Part shown: piece by piece, positions 48,233 through 57,478 of the stretch
Position numbering within the stretch: position 1 is the stretch's first letter
How the letters are laid out: each line of letters opens with the position of its first letter
NCBI RefSeq assembly: GCF_009689985.1
Contig: NZ_QBAW01000002.1
Location: forward strand, 124,001-188,000
Source of the DNA: Helicobacter pylori
GTDB taxonomy: Bacteria > Campylobacterota > Campylobacteria > Campylobacterales > Helicobacteraceae
Reading direction: 5' to 3'
DNA length: 64,000 nt
The notes under the pieces: generated by a model
The model's input: only the letters and a program-made list of their open reading frames with translations
Told to the model about the DNA's origin: nothing
The model's database searches: none
Program-made: the position numbers and the translations under genes

Positions 48233-48820
48233 GAGTTTGGGATTGGAGATGCGGTTTTTAAGCGTGAAGCTATGCCGATGAAAAGGCGTAGCCCCTAGCT
48301 TAATCATCGCTTCTATATGCTGTTTAGTCCCATACCCGCAATTCTTATCCCAGCTGTATTCCTTAAACAAAGCGTGCAATTGCCGCATTTCTCTGTCCTT
48401 AAAGGCTTTCGCTAAAACAGACGCCATAGCGATTTGAGCGATCTTTTCATCGCCCTTGATGATGGTTTGTATATTGGGGTAGCGTTTATTCAAGCCAAAC
48501 GCCGTGTTGCCGTCTATTTTTATTTTATTGGCTAAAGAGCGGCCATTTTCTAAAATTTCTTGAATAGCGAGTTTCAAACACGCCCCCAAGCCCAATCTAT
48601 CAATTTTATTCGCGCTTTTTTTAACCACCCAAAACTCCACCTCGCCATGCGTTTTGATTTTGTCTTCCAAGAAAAAGCGCTTTTTTGGGCTGAGCTTCTT
48701 GCTATTCTTAAGACCCATTTCTAAAAACTCTAAGGCTGTTTTTTCACTGCACACCACCCCAGCCACAAAAAGCGACCCGGCCAAACACCCCCTCCCCGCC
48801 TCATCAATGCCTAGAGTCAT
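48206..48820 (-). CDS. rnhB: Ribonuclease HII
   Basis: RNase HII of 204 aa cuts RNA in RNA-DNA hybrids and single ribonucleotides in DNA. The catalytic motif [13 protein letters not shown] is at the N-terminus, followed by [30 protein letters not shown] and CGYGTKQH. The ATG at 48820 is preferred to the GTG at 48826. It is convergent and overlapping with the exported protein gene. Confidence 0.96.
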   Translation of the reverse strand: MTLGIDEAGRGCLAGSLFVAGVVCSEKTALEFLEMGLKNSKKLSPKKRFFLEDKIKTHGEVEFWVVKKSANKIDRLGLGACLKLAIQEILENGRSLANKIKIDGNTAFGLNKRYPNIQTIIKGDEKIAQIAMASVLAKAFKDREMRQLHALFKEYSWDKNCGYGTKQHIEAMIKLGATPFHRHSFTLKNRISNPKLLDVEQRLV

Positions 48821-48850
48821 TGACACGCAACCAAACCAGTATAAAAATTC

Positions 48851-49102
48851 CTACTCATGCGCTTCATGCGTTATCTTGTTTTCTCTTAGCTTCTTAACAA
48901 ACTCTGTTAATTCTCTTTCAAAGTTTTTTGCGCTTTTTCTGTCGCTTGGCGATGAAGGGATTGTCAAAGAATACGCCCCATCAGTCAGCTTGGCATGCTT
49001 GCCTCCAGATTCCAAATAAAGATTCAAATCTTTATTGTCATGCAACGCTTCTTTTAAGATCTTGCAAATCTCTTTGCAATGAGTGGCTTTTTCAGGATTC
49101 AT
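48851..49102 (-). CDS. Small hypothetical protein (HP1324-like)
   Basis: This is an 83-aa soluble, charged protein with two cysteines near the N-terminus (THCKEICKILKEAL) and a central strand region (GGKHAKLTDGAYSLTIPSSPSD) followed by a helix. The order helix-GGKHAKL-strand vaguely recalls small RNA-binding folds, but I cannot assign a family. It lies 22 bases after fumC and 30 before rnhB, so it probably shares their transcript. Confidence 0.65.
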   Translation of the reverse strand: MNPEKATHCKEICKILKEALHDNKDLNLYLESGGKHAKLTDGAYSLTIPSSPSDRKSAKNFERELTEFVKKLRENKITHEAHE

Positions 49103-49124
49103 CTCATGCGCCCGCTCAAGGTTT

Positions 49125-50516
49125 TCAAGCCTTAGGCCCGATCATCTTTTCAGGAACCACGAATTTGTCAAAATCTTCAGCGCTCAAGAGTTTCAATTCC
49201 ACCGCGCTTTCTTTTAAAGAAATGCCTTTTTTGTGGGCGTTTTTAGCGATTTTAGCGGCGTTTTCATAGCCTACATGCGGGTTTAGGGCGGTTACTAGCA
49301 TTAAAGAATGGTGCAAGTAATAATCAATCTTTTCTCTATTAGGCTCAATACCGCTTGCACAATGGGTATTAAAACTTTCCATGCTGTCGCTCAACAGCCT
49401 TAAACTTTGCAAGAAATTATAAATAATCACCGGTTTAAACACATTCAACTCAAAATTACCCTGACTGGCCGCAATGCCAATAGCGGTATCATTCCCCATC
49501 ACTTGCACAGCTACCATTGTCATCGCTTCGCATTGCGTGGGATTGACTTTACCGGGCATAATAGAGCTGCCCGGCTCGTTTTCAGGGATATTAAGCTCGC
49601 CCAAACCACAGCGCGGCCCGCTCGCAAGCCATCTAATATCGTTAGCGATTTTCATTAAATTCGCCGCTAAAGCCTTAAAAGCCCCATGCGCATAAGCGAT
49701 AGCGTCATGGCTAGTGAGCGCATGGAATTTATTGGGCGCAGAAATGAATTTCACGCCGCTAAACTGGCTCAATTCTTCAGCCACTTTTTCACTCAATTCT
49801 TTGTGAGCGTTTAGCCCTGTGCCTACGGCAGTCCCGCCTATGGCTAATTCTCTTAAATGCGCCAAACTCTCTAAAATTTGTTGTTTAGAATGCTCTAACA
49901 TGCTCGCATACCCGCTAAATTCTTGCCCCAAAGTTAAAGGCGTAGCGTCTTGTAAATGCGTGCGCCCGATTTTGACAATCTCTTTAAATTGTTGGCTTTT
50001 GTCTTTAAAGGTCTTTAACAGATTCTCTAAACTGGGCAGTAACTTATGCGTGATTTCTAGCACGCTCACAATGTGCATTGCGGTAGGGAAAGTGTCGTTA
50101 GAGCTTTGAGACATATTCACATCATCGTTAGGGTGGATGAGTTTTTTCTCTCTGAAATTACCCCCTAAAATTTCTGTAGCCTTATTGGCAATGACTTCAT
50201 TGAGATTCATGTTCGTTTGAGTCCCGCTCCCTGTTTGCCATATCGCTAGGGGAAACTCGCCGCACAACTCGCCTTTTAAAATGCAATCGCACGCCTTGAT
50301 AATGGCTTGGGATTTTTCTAGGCTTAATTTCCCTAACTTGTGATTGACAACCGCCAGACTCCTTTTGAGTTTGGCAAATGCCGCAATGAGTTCTTTAGGC
50401 ATTTTTTCAGTGCCGATTTTAAAGTTTTCAAGACTGCGTTGCGTTTGAGCCCCCCAGTATTGGCTGTCATTCACTTGAATTTCGCCCATCGTATCATGTT
50501 CAATTCTAAATTGCAT
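49125..50516 (-). CDS. fumC: Fumarate hydratase class II
   Basis: FumC of 463 aa interconverts fumarate and malate in the H. pylori branched citric acid cycle. It is the oxygen-stable, iron-free type: [47 protein letters not shown] and the superfamily signature [16 protein letters not shown] are present. No Fe-S cysteines are seen. A TATGCT -10 box on the minus strand is at 50557-50562. Confidence 0.98.
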   Translation of the reverse strand: MQFRIEHDTMGEIQVNDSQYWGAQTQRSLENFKIGTEKMPKELIAAFAKLKRSLAVVNHKLGKLSLEKSQAIIKACDCILKGELCGEFPLAIWQTGSGTQTNMNLNEVIANKATEILGGNFREKKLIHPNDDVNMSQSSNDTFPTAMHIVSVLEITHKLLPSLENLLKTFKDKSQQFKEIVKIGRTHLQDATPLTLGQEFSGYASMLEHSKQQILESLAHLRELAIGGTAVGTGLNAHKELSEKVAEELSQFSGVKFISAPNKFHALTSHDAIAYAHGAFKALAANLMKIANDIRWLASGPRCGLGELNIPENEPGSSIMPGKVNPTQCEAMTMVAVQVMGNDTAIGIAASQGNFELNVFKPVIIYNFLQSLRLLSDSMESFNTHCASGIEPNREKIDYYLHHSLMLVTALNPHVGYENAAKIAKNAHKKGISLKESAVELKLLSAEDFDKFVVPEKMIGPKA

Positions 50517-50650
50517 ACTAATCCTTTGAAATTTGATTTTAAAACCTTAAAAAAATAGCATAAACTCTTATACCTTCTACTTAAAAACCCTAATTTTTTT
50601 AAAAACAATTTCCACAATTTTTACACAAAAGAAAGTTATCATTCATCCGC

Positions 50651-50668
50651 AACAAGAATTTTCTTGTT
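50651..50668 (+). promoter_or_regulatory. Palindrome in the crdA promoter
   Basis: AACAAGAA and TTCTTGTT are perfect eight-base inverted arms separated by TT, 23 bases before the crdA ATG and just upstream of a possible -10 (TATCTT, 50668-50673). Its place suits an operator. crdA is induced by copper through the CrdRS two-component system, so CrdR is a candidate binder, but direct evidence is not in the sequence. Confidence 0.5.
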
Positions 50669-50691
50669 ATCTTAATTTAAAGGTCAAAACG

Positions 50692-51069
50692 ATGAAAAAG
50701 TTAGCCGCTTTATTTTTAATAAGTGCATTGGGGGTTATGGGTTTAAACGCATGGGAGCAAACCCTAAAAGCGAATGACTTGGAAGTGAAAATCAAATCCG
50801 TGGGTAACCCCATTAAAGGCGATAACACTTTCGTGCTTAGCCCCACTTTAAAAGGTAAGGCTTTAGAAAAAGCTATCGTTAGGGTGCAGTTTATGATGCC
50901 TGAAATGCCTGGCATGCCAGCGATGAAAGAAATGGCGCAAGTGAGTGAAAAAAACGGCATTTATGAAGCTAAAACCAATCTTTCTATGAATGGGACATGG
51001 CAGGTGAGGGTGGATATTAAATCTAAAGAGGGCCAAGTTTATCGCGCCAAAACAAGCCTGGATTTATAA
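50692..51069 (+). CDS. crdA: Copper resistance protein CrdA
   Basis: This is a 125-aa exported protein with signal peptide MKKLAALFLISALGVMGLNA. The mature part is a small beta fold of the YtkA type with a methionine cluster (M68, M69, M72, M75, M78, M81 in FMMPEMPGMPAMKEM), a likely Cu(I) binding site in the periplasm. Known in H. pylori as copper-inducible CrdA. It starts the operon with crdB, czcB and czcA, with 4 bases before crdB. Confidence 0.93.
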   Translation: MKKLAALFLISALGVMGLNAWEQTLKANDLEVKIKSVGNPIKGDNTFVLSPTLKGKALEKAIVRVQFMMPEMPGMPAMKEMAQVSEKNGIYEAKTNLSMNGTWQVRVDIKSKEGQVYRAKTSLDL

Positions 51070-51073
51070 GAGC

Positions 51074-52312
51074 ATGCTATCTTTGATGAGCGCGTTTTAT
51101 AAAAGGGGCGTTTCAATACGCCTTTTAAGCGCTTTTTTATTGCTTTTTAGTTTGGGTTTTGCTAAAGATTTAGAGATCCAATCTTTTGTGGCTAAATACC
51201 TTTCTAAAAATCAAAAAATACAAGCCTTACAAGAGCAAATTGACGCTTTAAGTTCTCAAGAAAAAGCCGTTAGCAAGTGGGATAACCCTATTTTGTATTT
51301 AGGCTATAACAACGCTAATGTGAGCGATTTTTTCAGGCTAGATAGCACCTTGATGCAAAACATGAGCGTGGGTTTATCTCAAAAAGTGGATTTAAATGGT
51401 AAAAAACTCACGCAGTCTAAAATGATTAATTTAGAAAAACAAAAAAAGATATTAGAGCTTAAAAAAACCAAGCAGCAATTAGTGATTAATTTAATGATAA
51501 GCGGCATTGAAAACTATAAAAACCAACAAGAAATAGAGCTTTTAAACACAGCGATTAAAAATTTAGAAAACACCCTCTATCAAGCCAACCATTCCAGTTC
51601 GCCCAATTTAATAGCGATCGCCAAGCTAGAAATTTTAAAATCGCAATTAGAAATCAAAAAAAACAATTTAGAAGAAGCGCTTTCTAGCAGCCATTATTCT
51701 ATGGGTGAATTGACTTTTAAAGAAAACGAGCTTTTAAGCATTGCCCCTAAAAATTTTGAATTTAATAAGGAGCAAGAGTTGCATAACATTAGCGCCACTA
51801 ATTACGATATTGCGATCGCTAGGATTGATGAAGAAAAAGCGCAAAAAGACATCACTTTGGCTAAAAAAAGCTTTTTAGAAGACGTGAATGTTACCGGGGT
51901 GTATTATTTCCGCTCCAAACAATACTATAACTACGACATGTTTAGCGTCGCTTTGTCCATCCCTTTGCCCATTTATGGCAAGCAGGCTAAATTAGTGGAG
52001 CAAAAGAAAAAAGAAAGCTTGGCGTTTAAAAGCGAAGTGGAAAACGCCAAAAACAAAACGCGCCACCTGGCCCTAAAACTCCTTAAAAAATTAGAAACCT
52101 TGCAAAAAAACCTAGAATCACTCAATAAAATCATCAAGCAGAATGAAAAAATCGCGCAAATTTATGCGCTTGATTTGAAATCTAATGGCGATTACAACGC
52201 TTATTACAACGCTTTTAACGACAAAATCACCATTCAAATCACCCAGCTTGAAACCTTGAGCGCTCTAAATAGCGCTTATTTGTCCTTACAAAACCTTAAA
52301 GGATTAGAATGA
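51074..52312 (+). CDS. crdB: Outer-membrane efflux protein CrdB
   Basis: This TolC/CusC-type channel of 412 aa has an N-terminal signal sequence (RLLSAFLLLFSLGFAKD) and long heptad helices (KYLSKNQKIQALQEQIDAL; LALKLLKKLETLQKNLESLNK) duplicated as in the family. It provides the outer-membrane exit for the CzcBA pump. Its stop overlaps the czcB start by 4 bases. It is known to be needed for copper resistance. Confidence 0.92.
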   Translation: MLSLMSAFYKRGVSIRLLSAFLLLFSLGFAKDLEIQSFVAKYLSKNQKIQALQEQIDALSSQEKAVSKWDNPILYLGYNNANVSDFFRLDSTLMQNMSVGLSQKVDLNGKKLTQSKMINLEKQKKILELKKTKQQLVINLMISGIENYKNQQEIELLNTAIKNLENTLYQANHSSSPNLIAIAKLEILKSQLEIKKNNLEEALSSSHYSMGELTFKENELLSIAPKNFEFNKEQELHNISATNYDIAIARIDEEKAQKDITLAKKSFLEDVNVTGVYYFRSKQYYNYDMFSVALSIPLPIYGKQAKLVEQKKKESLAFKSEVENAKNKTRHLALKLLKKLETLQKNLESLNKIIKQNEKIAQIYALDLKSNGDYNAYYNAFNDKITIQITQLETLSALNSAYLSLQNLKGLE

Positions 52313-53328
52313 AACGGCTTTTATTGTTAGCCCTATTTTTTAGCCTCTCATGCGCTAACGCTCAAGAAATTAAAGAAACTCAAGAGACTAAAGAAACTAA
52401 AGAAATTAAAAGCCAAACCCGTTTTAATATTTCCACCACTAAGGTTATAGAAAAAGAATTCGCCCAAAGCCGGCGCTATTACGCGCTTTTAGAGCCTAAT
52501 GAAGCGCTGATTTTTTCTCAAACCCTGCGTTTTGATGGCTATGTGGAAAAGCTTTATGCGAATAAAACCTATACCCCCATTAAAAAGGGCGATAGACTAT
52601 TGAGCGTGTATTCCCCTGAATTAGTGAGCGTTCAAAGCGAGCTGTTATCATCATTGAAATTCAACCAACAAGTGGGAGCGATTAAAGAAAAATTAAAACT
52701 ATTAGGGTTAGAAAACTCTAGCATTGAAAAAACCATCAGCTCTCATAAAGTCCAAAATGCAATCACTATTTACTCTCGCTTCAGTGGCGTTATTTTTAAA
52801 AAAAGCCCGGATCTCAATGAGGGGAGCTTTTTTAAAAAAGGGCAAGAGTTGTTTCAAATCATAGATTTAAGCCAATTGTGGGCGCTTGTTAAAGTCAATC
52901 AAGAGGACTTAGAATTTTTAAAAAACACGCATAAAGCGATCTTGTTCGTAGAAGGGATTAAAGGCGAGCAAGCAATCACGCTTGAAAACATCAACCCCAT
53001 CATAAATGCGCAAGATAAAATGCTAGAAGCGCGCTTCAATGTGCCTAATCTTAAATTGCTTTATTACCCTAACATGTTCGCTCGAGTAGAAATCTTTCAA
53101 AAACCAAAAAAAATGAAGATTTTGCCTAAAGAAGCGGTTTTGATTAAGGGGGGGAAAGCTATCGTGTTTAAAAAAGATGATTTTGGCCTAAGCCCGTTAG
53201 AAATTAAAGCCGTTCGCTTGAGCGATGGGAGTTATGAAATTTTAGAGGGTTTAGAAGCGGGCGAAGAAGTCGCTAATAACGCTTTATTCGTGCTAGACGC
53301 TGACGCTCAAAACAATGGGGATTATTAA
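52309..53328 (+). CDS. czcB: Membrane fusion protein CzcB (copper efflux)
   Basis: This periplasmic adaptor has 339 aa with signal peptide MKRLLLLALFFSLSCANA. It is followed by a low-complexity linker with repeated ETKETKE-type units (about residues 20-36), then the usual barrel-sandwich part (LRFDGYVEKLYA, VKKGD-like turns, IYSRFSGVIFKK), and the membrane-proximal domain. It links the RND pump with CrdB. No His-rich or Met-rich metal-binding extension is visible. The next gene starts two bases later. Confidence 0.93.
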   Translation: MKRLLLLALFFSLSCANAQEIKETQETKETKEIKSQTRFNISTTKVIEKEFAQSRRYYALLEPNEALIFSQTLRFDGYVEKLYANKTYTPIKKGDRLLSVYSPELVSVQSELLSSLKFNQQVGAIKEKLKLLGLENSSIEKTISSHKVQNAITIYSRFSGVIFKKSPDLNEGSFFKKGQELFQIIDLSQLWALVKVNQEDLEFLKNTHKAILFVEGIKGEQAITLENINPIINAQDKMLEARFNVPNLKLLYYPNMFARVEIFQKPKKMKILPKEAVLIKGGKAIVFKKDDFGLSPLEIKAVRLSDGSYEILEGLEAGEEVANNALFVLDADAQNNGDY

Positions 53329-53330
53329 AA

Positions 53331-56300
53331 ATGATAGAAAAAATCATTGATTTAAGCGTTAAAAACAAACTCCTTACCACTTTAGTCACTCTACTCATTT
53401 TTTTAGCCTCTTTGTGGGCGATAAAAAGCGTTCGTTTGGACGCTTTGCCGGATTTAAGCCCCGCTCAAGTGGTCGTGCAGATCACTTACCCCAATCAAAG
53501 CCCTAAAATCGTGCAAGAGCAGGTTACTTACCCGCTAGTTTCTACTTTCATGAGCATCGCTAACATTGACACGGTTAGGGGGATTTCTAGCTATGAAAGC
53601 GGTTTGATTTACATCATTTTTAAAGACGGCGTCAATTTGTATTGGGCTAGGGATAGGGTTTTAGAGCAACTAAACCGAGTGAGTAACCTCCCTAAGGACG
53701 CTAAAGTGGAAATAGGGAGCGATTCCACTTCTATTGGCTGGGCGTATCAATACGCTCTATCTAGCGGCAGCAAGAATTTAAGCGATTTGAAAGTCTTGCA
53801 AGATTTTTATTACCGCTACGCGCTTTTAGGGGTTGATGGGGTGAGTGAGGTCGCAAGCGTGGGGGGCTTTGTGAAAGATTATGAAATAACGCTTCAAAAC
53901 GATTCTTTGATCCGTTATAACTTGAGTTTAGAGCAAGTCGCTAACGCGATTAAAAATTCCAATAACGATACCGGTGGGGGGGTTATTTTAGAAAACGGGT
54001 TTGAAAAAATTATAAGATCGCATGGCTATATCCAATCTTTGAAGGATTTAGAAGAAATTGTCGTTAAAAAAGAAGGGGCTATCCCTTTAAAAATCAAAGA
54101 TATAGCCAGCGTTAGGCTAGTGCCAAAACCGCGCAGAGGAGCGGCTAACCTCAATGGCGATAAGGAAGTGGTGGGCGGGATTGTGATGGTGCGCTATCAC
54201 GCTGACACTTATAAGGTGCTTAAAGCCATTAAAGAAAAAATCGCCACCCTACAAGCGAGTAACCCTGATGTGAAAATCACCAGCGTGTATGACAGGAGCG
54301 AATTGATTGAAAAAGGCATTGACAATTTGATCCACACGCTCATAGAAGAAAGCGTCATTGTGCTAGTCATTATTGCGATTTTTTTACTGCATTTCAGGAG
54401 CGCTTTAGTGGTGATTATCACTCTGCCTTTAAGCGTGTGTATTAGCTTCTTGCTCATGCGTTATTTCAATATTGAAGCGAGTATCATGAGTTTGGGGGGC
54501 ATTGCGATCGCTATAGGGGCGATGGTGGATGCGGCTATTGTGATGGTGGAGAACGCTCACAAGCATCTGCAACACATTGATACGAAAGACAACGCTCAAA
54601 GGGTTAATGCTATCATGCAAGGGGTTAAGCATGTGGGGGGCGCGATATTTTTTGCTTTAATGATTATCGTGGTTTCTTTCTTGCCTATTTTTGCGCTCAC
54701 CGGCCAAGAAGAAAAGCTTTTTGCCCCTTTAGCTTACACCAAAACCTTTGCCATGCTAGTAGGAGCGCTGCTTTCTATTACGATAGTCCCTGTTTTAATG
54801 GTATGGCTCATTAAAGGGCGAATTTTAGAAGAGTCTAAAAACCCCATTAACGCTTTTTTCATGAAAATTTATGGCGTGAGTTTGAAGGTTGTGCTTAAGT
54901 TCAGATACGCTTTTTTAATAGCGAGCGTCTTAGGTTTAGGGGGCTTGTATCTAGCGTATAAAAAACTCAACTGGGAATTTATCCCCCAAATCAATGAAGG
55001 GGTAATCATGTATATGCCAGTAACGCTTAATGGCGTGGGCATTGATACCGCTTTAGAATATTTGAAAAAAAGCAATGCCGCTATTAAGCGATTGGATTTT
55101 GTCAAACAGGTTTTTGGTAAAGTGGGGCACGCTAACACCAGCACCGATGCCGCCGGTTTAGGAATGATAGAAACCTACATTGAATTAAAGCCAAAAAACA
55201 AATGGAAAGAAAAGCTCAGTTATAAAGAAGTTAGGGACAAATTAGAAAAAACCCTACAATTAAAAGGCTTGACTAATTCATGGACTTACCCCATTCGTGG
55301 GAGGACGGACATGCTCTTAACCGGTATTAGAACGCCCTTAGGCATCAAGCTCTATGGTAACGATACGGACAAATTACAAGAATTAGCGATCCTTATGGAG
55401 CAACAGCTCAAAACCCTAAAAGAGAGTTTATCCGTCTTTGCCGAGCGATCCAATAACGGCTACTACATCACGCTGGATTTGAACGATGAAAATTTGGCTC
55501 GTTATGGTATCAATAAAAACGCCGTGTTAGATGCGATTAAATTCGCTCTGGGAGGAGCCACGCTCACTACCATGATTAAGGGCGTAGAGAGCTACCCCAT
55601 TTCTTTACGCTTAGAAGATACAGAAAGAAACACCATTGAAAAATTACAAAACCTCTACATCAAAACCGCTTACAATTACATGCCCTTAAGGGAGTTAGCC
55701 CATGTCTATTACGACAACTCGCCGGCGGTGTTAAAGAGCGAAAAGGGCTTGAATGTGAATTTTATTTATATTGTGCCGCAAGCCAATATCAGTTCTGATA
55801 CCTACAGACAACTGGCTCAAAAAGCGCTAGAAAAAATCAAATTGCCTAACGGGTATTATTATGAATTTAGCGGTGAGAGCCAGTATTTAGAAGAAGCGTT
55901 TAAAACCTTACAATACATCGTGCCGGTGAGCGTGTTTATCATTTTTATTTTAATTGTCTTTGCTTTAAAGAACCTCACCAATTCCTTACTATGCTTTTTC
56001 ACTCTACCTTTTGCGTTTTTGGGGGGGTTAATTTTTATGAATATCATGGGATTTAACATGAGCGTGGCGGCGTTAGTGGGCTTTTTAGCCCTTTTAGGAG
56101 TAGCGAGCGAAACGGCTATTGTGATGATTATTTATTTAGAAGACGCGTTTCAAAAATTCATCAAAACCCCTTTAAAAGAGCAAAATAGCGCCGCTTTAAA
56201 AGAGGCCATCATGCATGGGGCGGTGCTTAGGGTGAGGCCCAAGCTTATGACCTTTTTTAGTATTTTAGCTTCACTCATTCCGATCATGTATAGCCATGGC

Positions 56301-56444
56301 ACAGGGAGTGAAATCATGAAATCCATCGCTGCACCCATGCTAGGAGGCATGATAAGCAGCGTTGTTTTAACGCTTTTTATTATCCCTACGGCGTATTTTG
56401 TGATTAAAAACGCTAGGGTTAAAAGCAATCAAACATCATTTTAG
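53331..56444 (+). CDS. czcA: RND heavy-metal efflux pump (CzcA/CusA family)
   Basis: This inner-membrane proton-driven pump of 1037 aa has 12 membrane helices and two large periplasmic loops. Helix 4 has GAMVDAAIVMVENAHK with D400 and E407. This matches the monovalent-metal CusA pattern (one Asp and one Glu) rather than the DxxxxxD...E pattern of divalent CzcA. Together with crdA and crdB it fits Cu(I)/Ag(I) export, although the gene carries the name czcA. The end overlaps the convergent azlD by 4 bases. Confidence 0.94.
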   Translation: MIEKIIDLSVKNKLLTTLVTLLIFLASLWAIKSVRLDALPDLSPAQVVVQITYPNQSPKIVQEQVTYPLVSTFMSIANIDTVRGISSYESGLIYIIFKDGVNLYWARDRVLEQLNRVSNLPKDAKVEIGSDSTSIGWAYQYALSSGSKNLSDLKVLQDFYYRYALLGVDGVSEVASVGGFVKDYEITLQNDSLIRYNLSLEQVANAIKNSNNDTGGGVILENGFEKIIRSHGYIQSLKDLEEIVVKKEGAIPLKIKDIASVRLVPKPRRGAANLNGDKEVVGGIVMVRYHADTYKVLKAIKEKIATLQASNPDVKITSVYDRSELIEKGIDNLIHTLIEESVIVLVIIAIFLLHFRSALVVIITLPLSVCISFLLMRYFNIEASIMSLGGIAIAIGAMVDAAIVMVENAHKHLQHIDTKDNAQRVNAIMQGVKHVGGAIFFALMIIVVSFLPIFALTGQEEKLFAPLAYTKTFAMLVGALLSITIVPVLMVWLIKGRILEESKNPINAFFMKIYGVSLKVVLKFRYAFLIASVLGLGGLYLAYKKLNWEFIPQINEGVIMYMPVTLNGVGIDTALEYLKKSNAAIKRLDFVKQVFGKVGHANTSTDAAGLGMIETYIELKPKNKWKEKLSYKEVRDKLEKTLQLKGLTNSWTYPIRGRTDMLLTGIRTPLGIKLYGNDTDKLQELAILMEQQLKTLKESLSVFAERSNNGYYITLDLNDENLARYGINKNAVLDAIKFALGGATLTTMIKGVESYPISLRLEDTERNTIEKLQNLYIKTAYNYMPLRELAHVYYDNSPAVLKSEKGLNVNFIYIVPQANISSDTYRQLAQKALEKIKLPNGYYYEFSGESQYLEEAFKTLQYIVPVSVFIIFILIVFALKNLTNSLLCFFTLPFAFLGGLIFMNIMGFNMSVAALVGFLALLGVASETAIVMIIYLEDAFQKFIKTPLKEQNSAALKEAIMHGAVLRVRPKLMTFFSILASLIPIMYSHGTGSEIMKSIAAPMLGGMISSVVLTLFIIPTAYFVIKNARVKSNQTSF

Positions 56445-56788
56445 GAATTAAAAAAAGCCTTTTCTAACGCATGGCTTTGGACTAAAACCATATAAAGAAT
56501 GGTAGGGAGCGTGATGCTTAAAACAAACACCTTAAAAATGCGGTGCAAAAGAATAACGGATAAAAAAGCGATGATTTCATTGATCCCATAAGGGGGTTTT
56601 AAAATTTGAATGTCTTTAAAACAATAAACCACGAGCATGCCTATCACTGAACATGATAAAGCCCTACCCAAATAACGCACAAAGTCGTTGGGCGGGTTTT
56701 TAGCGTTAAACACCATAAAAGGCCAGATGCGCGTGAAATAAGTCGTTATTATGATGACTAAAAGAATGAGTATAGAATGCGTTAACAT
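56441..56788 (-). CDS. azlD: AzlD-family membrane protein
   Basis: This small membrane protein of 115 aa has three to four hydrophobic segments and the AzlD start pattern ITTYFTRIWPFMVF. With AzlC it forms the branched-chain amino acid exporter of the AzlCD type; export of such substrates here is inference from homologues. It overlaps azlC by 7 bases. Confidence 0.88.
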   Translation of the reverse strand: MLTHSILILLVIIITTYFTRIWPFMVFNAKNPPNDFVRYLGRALSCSVIGMLVVYCFKDIQILKPPYGINEIIAFLSVILLHRIFKVFVLSITLPTILYMVLVQSHALEKAFFNS

Positions 56789-57474
56789 TCTAACTGCTTT
56801 CTAAACAAAATGAGGGCAAGCACCATTAAAACCAAAGCGATGAGCAAAAAGTATTCAGTCCCAAAGAACGCTAAACAAACAACCGCAATAACGATCCCAA
56901 GCCATGCGTTTTTGTGGTTTGTGTTTCGTTTGTATTGCTCCATAAACAGCACGATAAAAATCGCTGTCATCACAAATTCCATGCCTTGAGTGTCAAAGGA
57001 AAAATGCGAACCCACCAACGAACCCACCAATGAGCCAAAAATCCAATAAGAGTGGTTGAGCAAGGAAATGCTAAAAATAAAGTCTTTTTCACTCACCCCC
57101 TCTTTAGGAGCGTATAAATTCAATAGCGCAAAGGTTTCATCCGTGAGCGCATGTGCTAAATAGGGCAAACGCCATTTGGTGTTTTTGAATCGATCTAGCA
57201 TAGAAAGCGCATAACAAGTCTGCCTCGCATTCACTAACAAGCTCACAATAACGACATTCATCAAACTCGCTTGTGCGCTTAAAAGCGTGATCGCTACAAA
57301 TTGCACCGCCCCAGCGTAGATGAATAACGACATGAACAGGGCGACTTTATAATCATACCCTTGCTGGGCTAAAAGCATTCCAAAAGTCATTCCCATAAGC
57401 AAATACCCTAAAAAGATAGAAATGGTATGAGGGAAAGCGTCTTTGAAAGCTTTTAGAAAATCATGCACCAACAA
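56782..57474 (-). CDS. azlC: AzlC-family branched-chain amino acid permease
   Basis: This is a 230-aa membrane protein with about six to eight helices. Family motifs: FLGYLLMGMTFGMLLAQQGY, FAGAVQFVAITLL, and LLVNARQTCYALSMLDRF (AzlC has NLRHxxYG-like sequence here). It pairs with AzlD directly downstream. It begins 4 bases after the dnaJ stop, so it may be transcribed with the chaperone gene. Confidence 0.9.
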   Translation of the reverse strand: MLVHDFLKAFKDAFPHTISIFLGYLLMGMTFGMLLAQQGYDYKVALFMSLFIYAGAVQFVAITLLSAQASLMNVVIVSLLVNARQTCYALSMLDRFKNTKWRLPYLAHALTDETFALLNLYAPKEGVSEKDFIFSISLLNHSYWIFGSLVGSLVGSHFSFDTQGMEFVMTAIFIVLFMEQYKRNTNHKNAWLGIVIAVVCLAFFGTEYFLLIALVLMVLALILFRKQLEC

Positions 57475-57478
57475 CCTT

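Noticed and set aside
48851-49102. HicA-like toxin
   Set aside because: The order helix-GGKHAKL-strand recalls the family only loosely; there is no partner antitoxin and the active-site pattern is not clear.
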